From the NCBI RefSeq assembly GCF_900188125.1, contig NZ_FZOW01000017.1, forward strand, positions 45,424 to 109,423: a DNA stretch of 64,000 bases, read 5' to 3'. Positions 17,204 to 25,249 of this stretch are shown in pieces. The DNA is from Rhodococcoides kyotonense (GTDB lineage: Bacteria; Actinomycetota; Actinomycetes; Mycobacteriales; Mycobacteriaceae). The number at the start of each line of letters is the position of its first letter. Within the stretch, counting starts at the first letter, position 1. The translations under genes and the position numbers were made by a program. The notes beneath the pieces are model-generated. The model made no database searches. It worked only from the letters and a program-made list of their open reading frames with translations, and had not been told where the DNA came from.

Positions 17204-17264
17204 GCCGAATCCGCACTTATGCAGGCGATTTGGCCCAATTCTCCTGCATAAGTGCGGGTTCGGC
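17204..17264. repeat. Dispersed palindrome, copy C
   Basis: The largest copy: 22-bp arms (17204-17225 and 17243-17264) with one mismatch, starting GCCGAA and ending TTCGGC, around the shared CCGCACTTATGCAGG core. It sits 15 bp from copy F of the second repeat family. Confidence 0.9.
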
Positions 17265-17279
17265 CGGGGGAACATGCGC

Positions 17280-17345
17280 GCTACCGCGACACCGAGCGTG
17301 GTCCCGGCCCGTCGCTCCCGCACAATCGCTTTCAGCATCGTCCCC
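17280..17345. repeat. 65-bp dispersed element, copy F
   Basis: Same element as at 11240 and 19397 with a few substitutions. It lies just downstream of the MarR gene's stop codon (17362) and directly beside palindrome copy C. The minus-strand peptide is AIVRERRAGTTLGVAVA. Confidence 0.85.
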
Positions 17346-17361
17346 CAGACCGGAGCCGCAC

Positions 17362-17787
17362 TCACTCGTTACGGCGTAGGACCAAGGCGAGGGCGTCGCG
17401 GAGCGTGTTCTGCTCGTCGGCGGGGAGGGCGCCGAGGAGGTCGCCTTCCATCTTCCGGATATCCCGACGGGCGGCGCGGACCAGCGTTCGGCCCTCGTCC
17501 GTGAGCTCGACCATTCGCCGCCGGCGATCCGCTTCGTCGACTACGCGGACGATCAGTTGCCGGTCGCCGAGGGCGTCCAAGTGTCCGATCAAGCGTGTCG
17601 GATCTCGGCGGGTGCGCGTGGCGAGCTCCTTCTGCGTCAGCCCTGGCTCGCCCCACAGACGGCTCAGGATCACGTACTCCCACATCGTCACGCCGTGCGC
17701 TTCCAGGATCGGTGCTTCGCGCTCGACGACGAGACTCAGCAGCTGACTGAGTAGAGCGCCGAGCTCCTCACTCTCTTCTCTTGCCAT
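17362..17787 (-). CDS. MarR-family transcriptional regulator
   Basis: 141 aa. Winged helix-turn-helix at residues about 30-100 (VTMWEYVILSRLWGEPGLTQ, KELATRTRRDPTRLIGHLDAL, wing VVDEADRRRRMVELTDEG), flanked by dimerisation helices. Such repressors respond to small aromatic ligands or oxidants. It is divergent from the VOC gene 29 bp away, with a perfect GTAGAT-T-ATCTAC palindrome in between, so it likely represses both genes. Confidence 0.92.
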   Translation of the reverse strand: MAREESEELGALLSQLLSLVVEREAPILEAHGVTMWEYVILSRLWGEPGLTQKELATRTRRDPTRLIGHLDALGDRQLIVRVVDEADRRRRMVELTDEGRTLVRAARRDIRKMEGDLLGALPADEQNTLRDALALVLRRNE

Positions 17788-17815
17788 AATTCATACACCC
17801 TCGTAGATTATCTAC
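17781..17815 (+). promoter_or_regulatory. Promoter and MarR-type operator of the VOC gene
   Basis: -35 TTGCCA (17781-17786), 17-bp spacer, -10 TAGATT (17804-17809). Seven bases later is the ATG at 17817, so the mRNA may be leaderless. The perfect palindrome GTAGAT-T-ATCTAC (17803-17815) covers the -10 box and is the likely MarR site. No ribosome site precedes the ATG. Confidence 0.7.
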
Positions 17816-17816
17816 C

Positions 17817-18260
17817 ATGACCAACGAATCCGATCTCGACTCCTTAGAGCACAGTGCCACGTCCGGGCGCCCGCGTTTCGGGATGGTGGTCCTCTATGTC
17901 GGCGACCTTCAGCGCTCGATCGAGTTCTACCGCCTCCTCGGTATTGACGTGTCCGACGCGCACCCCGAGCGGCCGGTCGCCTTCTATAAGGAAGGCGACG
18001 AGACGAGGCTGATCCTCACCACCGCGCCGATCGCGCAACGCTTCGACCCCGAGTGGGTCCGACCCGCACCTAGCGGCTACCAGCAAGTCGTGGAGTTCTT
18101 CGTCGACACGGACGCAGCCGTCGACGCCACCTGGGAGCGACTGACCGCCGCCGGCCACACGGGCATCACCGCCCCCGCGAACCTCCTGGGGCCGTACGCA
18201 ACGGTCGTCAAGGACCCGGACGGCAACGCAGTGCTGATCACCAACGAACCGCAACAGTAA
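17817..18260 (+). CDS. VOC/glyoxalase superfamily protein
   Basis: 147 aa. Two VOC modules: RFGMVVLYVGDLQRSIEFYR and, after SGYQQVVEFFVDTDAAVDAT, the ending FGA-type GPYATVVKDPDGNAVLITN. The first-module metal ligand position carries Met/Val rather than His, so it may be a non-enzymatic binding protein such as a resistance or bleomycin-binding type. Divergent from the MarR gene, which probably controls it. Confidence 0.85.
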   Translation: MTNESDLDSLEHSATSGRPRFGMVVLYVGDLQRSIEFYRLLGIDVSDAHPERPVAFYKEGDETRLILTTAPIAQRFDPEWVRPAPSGYQQVVEFFVDTDAAVDATWERLTAAGHTGITAPANLLGPYATVVKDPDGNAVLITNEPQQ

Positions 18261-18360
18261 GTTCTATCCACGCCAAGCAGAGCATGAGCGCTACGGTGCG
18301 GCTCCGCCGCCCGTGAGTGGAGAGTTGGTGTGGGAGGTAACTTTTCGCGCACGGGTGGCG

Positions 18361-18415
18361 AAGCCGCACTTGTGCAGGCGATTTGACCCGATTCTCCTGC
18401 ATAAGTGCGGGTTCG
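18361..18415. repeat. Dispersed palindrome, copy D
   Basis: Arms CCGCACTTGTGCAGG (18364-18378) and CCTGCATAAGTGCGG (18396-18410), one mismatch, loop almost identical to that of copy C. It lies between the VOC gene and the EamA transporter gene. Confidence 0.9.
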
Positions 18416-18466
18416 AGCCGCGATAGGATTCGCCCTCACGGGCGTCGACACTGCATAGTCACACTC

Positions 18467-19381
18467 ATGTCCACCGGCACCACTGTTCGCGGATCGACGT
18501 TCGGGATCTTCGCCCTGCTGGCGGCGACGCTGTTCTGGGCCGGCAACTACGTCGTGGGTGGCGCTGCGGTGTCGTCGATTTCGCCACTGGATCTGACGGC
18601 GTCGCGCTGGGTGATTGCTCTTGTGCCGTTGCTGGCTCTGGCGCACCTGATCGAGAAGCCCGACTGGTCCGCCGTCGCACGATCGTGGCCGACGATGATC
18701 GCACCCGCACTCCTCGGTCTGCTGGCCTACAACTTCCTTCTGTATTCGGCTCTGCAGCACACCACTCCGGTCAGTGCGTCACTGATCAACGCATTCAATC
18801 CTGCGTTGATCAGTCTCGCCGCAGCGCTCTTCCTGCAGCAGCGACTCAACGGAACGTCGATCGCCGGGATCGGTGTCGCTCTCGTCGGCGTCCTCTGGGT
18901 TCTGAGCGACGGTCATCCGACGGCTTTGCTGTCGTCGGGACTCGGTCTCGGTGATCTCTTGATGGTCGGCGCCATCTGTGCCTGGACCGCCTACACGTTG
19001 TCGGGGCGCCGCCGGTCGACGATTCCGCCCATCACCGCGACGGCCGTCCAGGCGCTCATCGTGATCGTCGTCCTGATACCTGTCGTACTCCTGACAGGTG
19101 GACCTCACATCCCCACCGAACCGGGCACGATCTGGGCACTGCTGTTCGTCGGCCTCGGCCCGTCGGTCGTGTCGTACGTGATGTGGAACAAGGCGCTGAC
19201 GGTCATCCCACCCGCCCGCGCGGGGGTCTTCCTGAACCTCATCACAGTCTTCACTGTGGTGATCAGTGTCGGGTTGGGTCAGTCGTTCACTCTCGCCCAG
19301 GCAATCGGGGGAGTCACGGTCATCGCGGGAGTGGTCCTGACCAACCTGAAGGCGTTGCGACGACCCACCGAGACCACATGA
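18467..19381 (+). CDS. EamA-family (DMT) transporter
   Basis: 304 aa with ten predicted transmembrane helices in two EamA repeats: first FGIFALLAATLFWAGNYVVG to about residue 140, second GLGDLLMVGAICAWTAYTLS to the end. The conserved Pro/Gly-rich junctions and the AGVFLNLITVFTVVISVGLG segment of the last repeat are present. DMT exporters move amino acids or other metabolites out of the cell. Start ATG 18467 begins with a short hydrophilic tail (MSTGTTVRGS); no ribosome site is obvious. Confidence 0.9.
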   Translation: MSTGTTVRGSTFGIFALLAATLFWAGNYVVGGAAVSSISPLDLTASRWVIALVPLLALAHLIEKPDWSAVARSWPTMIAPALLGLLAYNFLLYSALQHTTPVSASLINAFNPALISLAAALFLQQRLNGTSIAGIGVALVGVLWVLSDGHPTALLSSGLGLGDLLMVGAICAWTAYTLSGRRRSTIPPITATAVQALIVIVVLIPVVLLTGGPHIPTEPGTIWALLFVGLGPSVVSYVMWNKALTVIPPARAGVFLNLITVFTVVISVGLGQSFTLAQAIGGVTVIAGVVLTNLKALRRPTETT

Positions 19382-19396
19382 ACTGAAAGACTCGGA

Positions 19397-19463
19397 GCTA
19401 CCGCGGCACCGAGCGTGGTCCCGCTCCGTCGCTCCCGCACAATCACGTCGAGCGTCGTCCCCC
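19397..19463. repeat. 65-bp dispersed element, copy G
   Basis: Third copy of the element at 11240 and 17280, starting 15 bp after the EamA gene's stop. The minus strand reads VIVRERRSGTTLGAAVA. The stretch 19464-19692 that follows has no gene and should hold the promoter of the UDP-glucose dehydrogenase gene. Confidence 0.85.
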
Positions 19464-19692
19464 ACTGGGAGGTGGCTGGGTGGAAGGACCTGCAGAGAAC
19501 TTGGTTCTGCCCCGGTTGGCAGAGCGTCAATACTCCGTCCGAATGAAAACTGGCGAGTAACTACGGGTTTCGTTGTGGTGAACGACAACTCAACCGGTGC
19601 GACAGATGTCGGTGCCGCGCTCTACTATCTCCTAGTTGGAACTTCAACGTGACGACTTCGGCCAACTTCCATTTCGGGGGATACAGCGCATC

Positions 19693-21012
19693 ATGCGGAT
19701 CACAGTGTTCGGCACGGGGTACCTCGGTGCTACCCATGCTGCGTGTATGGCCGAGCTGGGGCACGAGGTGCTGGGCGTCGATGTCGATCCGGCGAAGCTC
19801 GCGAAGCTGGAGGCCGGTGAGGTCCCGTTCTACGAGCCCGGTCTCGAAGAGGTGCTGCAGCGCAACATCGCGGCAGGCCGGTTGCGGTTCACGTCGTCGT
19901 ACGAGGAAGCTGCCGAGTTCGCCGATGTGCACTTCCTCGGTGTCGGCACCCCGCAGAAGAAGGGCGAGTTCGCCGCGGACATGGTCTATGTCGACGCCGT
20001 CGTCGAGACTCTTGCCCCGCTGCTGACCAAGCCTGCCGTCATCTTCGGTAAGTCGACGGTTCCCGTCGGGACGGCGTCTCGTCTCGGCGCGCGGGCCCGT
20101 CAGCTCGCCCCCGCGGGTGACGACGTCGAGGTCGCGTGGAACCCCGAGTTCCTGCGCGAGGGGTTTGCCGTCAAGGACACGCTGCACCCGGATCGTCTGG
20201 TGCTCGGCGTCGACCGTGACCGTCCGGGCCGTGCCGAGGCTCTAGCCCGTGAGGTCTATGCCCAGCTGCTCGACGAGCAAATTCCGTTCCTCGTCACCGA
20301 TCTCGCGACTGCGGAGCTGGTGAAGGCGTCGGCGAACGCTTTTCTGGCCACGAAGATCTCGTTCATCAACGCCATCGCCGAGGTCTGCGAGGCCTCTGGA
20401 GCGGACGTCAAGATACTGGCCGACGCCATCGGACACGACGAGCGCATCGGCCGCAAGTTCCTCAACGCTGGCATCGGTTTCGGTGGTGGTTGCCTGCCCA
20501 AGGACATTCGCGCGTTCATGGCTCGTGCAGGTGAGCTCGGTGCCGACCAGGCGCTGACGTTCCTCCGCGAAGTCGACAACATCAATATGCGACGACGCAC
20601 TCGCATGGTCGAGTTGGCGCGTGAGGCCTGCGGTTCGCTGCTCGGCGCTCGGGTGGCCGTGCTGGGGGCGGCGTTCAAGCCGGACTCCGACGACGTTCGT
20701 GACTCCCCGGCGCTCAACGTCGCCGGTCAGATTCAGCTGCAGGGCGCCGCGGTCAACGTGTACGACCCGAAGGCCATGGACAACTCGCGTGCACTGTTCC
20801 CCACGCTCGGTTACAGCGCGTCGACGCTCGAAGCGTGCCAGGGTGCCGACGTCGTACTGGTCCTGACGGAGTGGAAAGAGTTCAAGGCGCTGACTCCGGC
20901 CGATCTCGACGGTGTGGTTCGGGCGAAAGTCTTGATCGACGGCCGTAACTGCCTCGACCCGCAGCAATGGCGTGACGCAGGCTGGACGTATCGCGGACTC
21001 GGGCGGCCATGA
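19693..21012 (+). CDS. UDP-glucose 6-dehydrogenase
   Basis: 439 aa from ATG 19693. It oxidises UDP-glucose twice with NAD+ to UDP-glucuronate. Seen: Rossmann motif MRITVFGTGYLGATHAACMA, NPEFLREGFAVKDTLHPDR, the catalytic Cys in GIGFGGGCLPKDIRAFMA (about residue 264), and the C-terminal UDP-binding domain (AFKPDSDDVRDSPALNVA, then LIDGRNCLDP). Full length for the family. Placed just before the exopolysaccharide genes, so it likely supplies glucuronate for the polymer. Confidence 0.95.
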   Translation: MRITVFGTGYLGATHAACMAELGHEVLGVDVDPAKLAKLEAGEVPFYEPGLEEVLQRNIAAGRLRFTSSYEEAAEFADVHFLGVGTPQKKGEFAADMVYVDAVVETLAPLLTKPAVIFGKSTVPVGTASRLGARARQLAPAGDDVEVAWNPEFLREGFAVKDTLHPDRLVLGVDRDRPGRAEALAREVYAQLLDEQIPFLVTDLATAELVKASANAFLATKISFINAIAEVCEASGADVKILADAIGHDERIGRKFLNAGIGFGGGCLPKDIRAFMARAGELGADQALTFLREVDNINMRRRTRMVELAREACGSLLGARVAVLGAAFKPDSDDVRDSPALNVAGQIQLQGAAVNVYDPKAMDNSRALFPTLGYSASTLEACQGADVVLVLTEWKEFKALTPADLDGVVRAKVLIDGRNCLDPQQWRDAGWTYRGLGRP

Positions 21013-21638
21013 CCTCATAGTCCTCGAGAATCCGGACCTATGCCGCACGAAAACCAGCACAACTGACGGAAATAATTGGTGTCGTTCGGACGGATGATCC
21101 ATTTACGGTTCGGTTTGGATACTGTCGGACATACCCGGCACAATGAACGTCAGCCGGTGCTAGATCGGCAAAAGGATTGTTTTCGAATAGCGGGCCACGG
21201 CCCCTGTTCGTAACAGTCAGAGTTTCAAAGTTTCCATTGCGTTAAGAACCGCGACAGAGACGTCGCGGTTGCGTGCTGCTCACAGGAGAATCGCTGTAGC
21301 GCAGTGACATTCGACGAAGTCACACTAGTCGACGTCATCTGTAACGCGGCAGCCGTCCACGGCGATGGTTGGTCTGGTCGGAATTTTTGTCAATTGCATC
21401 CACGCGCGTCTACGTGGGTGTGATAAACCGGGTGTGGTTACGTGATCATTCTGTGATGTGACCCACTAGGAGAGCTTTAAACACTACTGCGTGGGAAGAT
21501 TTTCAAGGCTCAGCGAAGCGCAGCAGTACGAGGACCGGTTTCTTCACGTCAGTGCAGATGTGAGTGGAGAAGGTTCGTCAATGAACCTAAAGGACCGTCG
21601 GCCGCAAGCTGTCGGAGCATCGTAAGGAGGGGGAGTCC
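21013..21638. other. Long gene-free leader before the exopolysaccharide genes
   Basis: 626 bases with no plausible gene. It contains a perfect 9-bp hairpin (21247-21255 with 21262-21270), a smaller dyad CCACG/CGTGG (21400-21417), and a GTGTGATAAACC / GTGATCATTCTGTGATGTGAC region near 21419-21465 that looks like binding sites for a regulator. Length and structure suggest controlled transcription of the locus; no promoter could be assigned with confidence. Confidence 0.55.
21247..21270 (+). terminator. Perfect 9-bp hairpin (terminator or leader element)
   Basis: AACCGCGAC, six-base loop AGAGAC, GTCGCGGTT. It lies 235 bp after the UDP-glucose dehydrogenase gene and 370 bp before the glycosylphosphotransferase gene, so it may end the former's transcript or act in the leader of the latter. 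No U-run follows. Confidence 0.5.
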
Positions 21639-23147
21639 GTGGCAACACTGGATTCGGTGCAACAGACTCCAAGGGGAGTTACTCCGGCTAAGCAGGCCTG
21701 GCGCGTTCGGCGCCTCACGTCGCGTCGTGTGTGGGAGCACCAGTACGTCGACAGGCTTCGGGTCACGGACGTTCTGGTCGTCGTCGCTTCGATCGCGCTC
21801 GCGCAGATCATGCGCTTCGGCGAGGCGCAGACGGATCAGCCCAAGGCGTTCTTCGCGTACACGGGAGTGTCCGTCGCGTTCGCAGCTCTGTGGATCGCGT
21901 TCCTCGCGATCTTCCGCACTCGTTCACCACGCGTCATCGGCAACGGCGCGGAGGAGTACCGCCGCATCGTCTCGGCGACGTTCCGGTTGTTCGGCGTCGT
22001 CGCAATCTTGTCGCTTCTGTTCAAGGTCGACATCGCGCGGCTGTATCTGGCGATCGCTCTGCCCGTCGGCCTCCTCAGCTTGCTGCTGAGTCGATGGTTG
22101 TGGCGCAAGAGCGTCGCGGGCAAGCGCGGTAAGGGTCAGTACCAGACCTCTGTTCTCATCGTCGGTAGCCGTAAGGCAGCTGTCGCGATGGCCAAGCAGT
22201 TCGAGAAGTCGCCGTCGTCCGGTTACAGCGTGGTCGGCATGTGCCTCCCGGGCTACGAGATGGAGCGCGACGGTTTGATCGTCGACGGTCACGAGATCCC
22301 GGTTCTGGGCGACGAGCACACAGTCACCGACGCCATCGAGGCGTCCGGTGCCGACACGGTGGCCGTCACCGCGACCGAGCACCTGGGCCACAAGGGCATT
22401 CGCAAGATGGTGTGGGACCTGGAGAAGAAGAACGTCGATCTGGTCGTGGCACCGGGTGTGGTCGACGTGGCCGGCCCGCGTCTGGTGATGCGTCCCGTTG
22501 CCGGCTTCCCGTTGATTCACGTGGAGAAGCCGCAGTACAACGGTGCGACGCGTTTCAGCAAGACGGCGTTCGACATGGTGTTCGCCTCGATGGTTCTGTT
22601 GCTCATCGCTCCGCTGCTGCTCGTGGTTGCGGCTGCGGTGAAGCTGACGAGCAAGGGGCCGGTGTTCTACAAGTCGGAGCGCATGGGCATCGACGGTAAG
22701 CCGTTCCCGATGATCAAGTTCCGCAGCATGGTTCAGGACGCCGACAAGCATGTCGATGCTCTGCTCGCTCAGAACGAGAGCGAGGGCGGTGTGCTGTTCA
22801 AGATGCGTGAGGATCCGCGCGTCACGAAGGTCGGCAAGTTCATGCGCCGCTTCAGCATCGACGAGTTGCCGCAGTTCCTCAACGTCCTGCGCCGCGAGAT
22901 GAGCGTCGTCGGTCCACGGCCGCCGTTGCGTCGCGAGGTTGAGACCTACGACGGAGATGTACGACGCCGTCTCCTGGTCAAGCCCGGCATCACAGGACTC
23001 TGGCAGGTCAGTGGTCGTAGCGACCTGTCGTGGGAAGAGACTGTGCGCCTGGATCTCTCGTACGTGGAGAACTGGTCGATGGTCGGAGACCTGCTGATCA
23101 TCGCGAAGACGGTCAAGGCCGTCGCGGGGAGCGACGGGGCGTATTAG
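21639..23147 (+). CDS. Exopolysaccharide polyprenyl glycosylphosphotransferase (WcaJ/WbaP-type initiating enzyme)
   Basis: 502 aa, GTG start with strong AAGGAGGGGGAG ribosome site. Four N-terminal membrane helices (residues about 40-155), a CoA-binding-like Rossmann region (about 165-290), a fifth helix (FDMVFASMVLLLIAPLLLVV) and the catalytic domain with KSERMGIDGKPFPMIKFRSM, the RRFSIDELPQFLNVL motif and PGITGLWQVSGRSDLSWEE. It transfers a sugar 1-phosphate from a UDP-sugar to undecaprenyl or decaprenyl phosphate, starting the repeat unit. First gene of the polymer cluster. Confidence 0.95.
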   Translation: MATLDSVQQTPRGVTPAKQAWRVRRLTSRRVWEHQYVDRLRVTDVLVVVASIALAQIMRFGEAQTDQPKAFFAYTGVSVAFAALWIAFLAIFRTRSPRVIGNGAEEYRRIVSATFRLFGVVAILSLLFKVDIARLYLAIALPVGLLSLLLSRWLWRKSVAGKRGKGQYQTSVLIVGSRKAAVAMAKQFEKSPSSGYSVVGMCLPGYEMERDGLIVDGHEIPVLGDEHTVTDAIEASGADTVAVTATEHLGHKGIRKMVWDLEKKNVDLVVAPGVVDVAGPRLVMRPVAGFPLIHVEKPQYNGATRFSKTAFDMVFASMVLLLIAPLLLVVAAAVKLTSKGPVFYKSERMGIDGKPFPMIKFRSMVQDADKHVDALLAQNESEGGVLFKMREDPRVTKVGKFMRRFSIDELPQFLNVLRREMSVVGPRPPLRREVETYDGDVRRRLLVKPGITGLWQVSGRSDLSWEETVRLDLSYVENWSMVGDLLIIAKTVKAVAGSDGAY

Positions 23148-23306
23148 CATCAGGAATTCAATCTAGAGTGCAACAGTTTCATGCTGTGTTACGCGCTGTA
23201 CGGCCTGGCAACCCATTCGTGTAGTAGTAGATTCAAGTGGCTGCTCCGGGAGAGCCTATGGAACGAACACTCTCATCTAGCTAAAGTAATATCGGAAGGT
23301 ACTCCG

Positions 23307-24275
23307 TTGAACCACACACCGGCCTCCCTCGCTGAGATTATTCGGCCAGATAGCAGAGGTCTTTGGGTGGCCTCTACTGGCGGCCATCTGGAACAGCTTG
23401 TCCGAATTTCCAATCAAAATGAACACCGAAAAGATTCGACCTGGGTGACCTTTGACAATCAGCAGTCCCGAGGGCTTCTAAATGACCGGCCAACTGTCCA
23501 CGTAGACTATGTTCGCCCTCGGGATGTTATTCGCGCGATCAAAGCTGCATTGACTGTAGTGCCATTGCTGAAGTCGCAGAAGTTCGACTTCTGTATAAGT
23601 ACCGGTGCAGCGATTGCAGCTTTTATATTGCCTTTGGCTCGATTGTTTGGTGTCAGATCCATTTACATTGAGAGCGTCAGTCGGACGGCGGGCCCATCTT
23701 TGACAGGCAGATTGATGGCGCGCACTCCTGGAGTTGAAACATTCACCCAACATTCTCATTGGAATCTGCCGAGGTGGACTTACGCCGGAACACTGCTCGA
23801 CAACTGGGAAATTGCGGAATCCAAATCATATAATGGCCCATTAAAGATATTCGTTACACTCGGCACAATCAAACCTTATAGGTTCGACAGGGCAGTGAAC
23901 GCAATTCTAAAAATTGTCGATAACCGCGACCAGATAACTTGGCAAGTGGGCCAGACGGACCGGGACGATTTGCCGGGAGAAGTTTTTCTTGAACTAGACT
24001 CGACTCATATGGCGAAATACATTGCTGAAGCTGACGTGGTTGTGACTCATGCTGGCGTTGGATCCATTCTCAACATCCTCGACGCCGGTTCAGCGCCCGT
24101 TCTCGCAATTCGCACAAAGGAACACAACGAACATATCGACGATCACCAAATTCAGATCGCCGAGACAATGCGAACAAGGAACCTTGCGTTAGTATTGGAT
24201 CTCGATATTCCTGATCGCAAGACGTTGCTGAGCGCTGGGAATCGTCGCGTGAAATTGAGGACCAGGACATCATGA
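23307..24275 (+). CDS. Fused Alg14/Alg13-like (PssD-PssE-type) glycosyltransferase
   Basis: 322 aa from TTG 23307, placed by GGAAGG about 7 nt upstream; an ATG at 23181 in frame lacks family-like sequence. The N-half carries the Alg14-type nucleotide site and membrane-association region (GLWVASTGGHLEQLVRIS, FDFCISTGAAIAAFILPLA); the C-half is Alg13/GT28-like (KIFVTLGTIKPYRFDRAVNA, EADVVVTHAGVGSILNILDA). In many bacteria these are two proteins; PssDE of rhizobia is a glucuronosyltransferase. With UDP-glucose dehydrogenase nearby, glucuronate transfer is a fair guess. AT-richer than its upstream neighbour. Confidence 0.85.
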   Translation: MNHTPASLAEIIRPDSRGLWVASTGGHLEQLVRISNQNEHRKDSTWVTFDNQQSRGLLNDRPTVHVDYVRPRDVIRAIKAALTVVPLLKSQKFDFCISTGAAIAAFILPLARLFGVRSIYIESVSRTAGPSLTGRLMARTPGVETFTQHSHWNLPRWTYAGTLLDNWEIAESKSYNGPLKIFVTLGTIKPYRFDRAVNAILKIVDNRDQITWQVGQTDRDDLPGEVFLELDSTHMAKYIAEADVVVTHAGVGSILNILDAGSAPVLAIRTKEHNEHIDDHQIQIAETMRTRNLALVLDLDIPDRKTLLSAGNRRVKLRTRTS

Positions 24276-25249
24276 AAAGTATCAACCAAACGGGTCTTTT
24301 CATCAGCTGGATAGGTTACCACGGCCGCAGCGACGCAGTTGCGACGATGATGAACTACACTCCTGTCTTCGTCGAGCCAACTCAAAAAAATGTACTTTTC
24401 AAGTACGCAATTTCCTGTTACCGGACCGTCGGAATACTACGCGCGAACTCGCCACGCGTGGTGGCATTGATGCTGCCCCCCATTCCTCTGCTACTGATCG
24501 TAAGACTGTATGGCTGGTTTCGGCCCGTTGTTATCATTGCAGACCTTCATACAGGAGTATTTCTGAATCCTAAATGGAGATGGGCATTGCCGGCGACCTT
24601 TAAACTGCTTAAGAAATCCGACATTGCACTTGTCACGAACGCAGAGCTGAAACAATGGTGCGAGCGGGCGGGTGTCGCGGGTTTCGCACTCCACGACCCT
24701 CTTCCGTCCGCGCCACAGGAAATATTTGGAACCAAAAAGCGCAACACAGTTGTAGTTCCTTTGAGTTATGCAAACGACGAACCGGTCTTAGAAATCCTTA
24801 AAGCAGCCTCTCTTACTCCATCGCTTACATGGTATTTCACTGGACGGGCGCCGACATCTGTCGCAGCCGCGGCACCGGCCAATGTGATCTTCACCGGCTT
24901 CCTCGAACAACGGGACTACGAAACACTGATTTACGAAAGCAGCGTAATTGTGGCGTTGACAGTGCGACCTCACACAATGCAAAGAGCGGCCTATGAAGCG
25001 CTGGCGAGTGGTACTGCGATCGTCACCAGCGACTTTCCTGAACTGCGAGAATATTTTGGCACCTGCGCAAATTACACTGCAGCGCAATCTGATTCGATCG
25101 CAGACGCAGTTGTTGAAGCTCAAACTGGCCAGGACGCAGCGCTAAAGCAACTCTCCGGTTTGGCGCAGGACAAGCGCGCAGAGACGACCGAAGCAATCGA
25201 GACGCTATTGAAGATTATCGACAGCAGGCTGGACGGCGCTAATGTCTAG
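24272..25249 (+). CDS. GT4-like glycosyltransferase
   Basis: 325 aa. GT-B fold: N-terminal part near NYTPVFVEPTQKN and RPVVIIADLHTGVFLNPKWR, C-terminal donor domain with VVVPLSYANDEPVLEILKAA, WYFTGRAP, and the donor-binding MQRAAYEALASGTAIVTSDF. Substrate unknown. It overlaps the previous gene by 4 bp (ATGA) and the next by 8 bp, so the genes are one operon. Codon use is AT-richer than the chromosomal flanks. Confidence 0.82.
   Translation: MKSINQTGLFISWIGYHGRSDAVATMMNYTPVFVEPTQKNVLFKYAISCYRTVGILRANSPRVVALMLPPIPLLLIVRLYGWFRPVVIIADLHTGVFLNPKWRWALPATFKLLKKSDIALVTNAELKQWCERAGVAGFALHDPLPSAPQEIFGTKKRNTVVVPLSYANDEPVLEILKAASLTPSLTWYFTGRAPTSVAAAAPANVIFTGFLEQRDYETLIYESSVIVALTVRPHTMQRAAYEALASGTAIVTSDFPELREYFGTCANYTAAQSDSIADAVVEAQTGQDAALKQLSGLAQDKRAETTEAIETLLKIIDSRLDGANV

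Noticed and set aside
16797..17216. Minus-strand open frame of 139 codons
   Set aside because: No ribosome site, no family-like sequence, overlaps a plus-strand frame of similar quality and runs into palindrome copy C.
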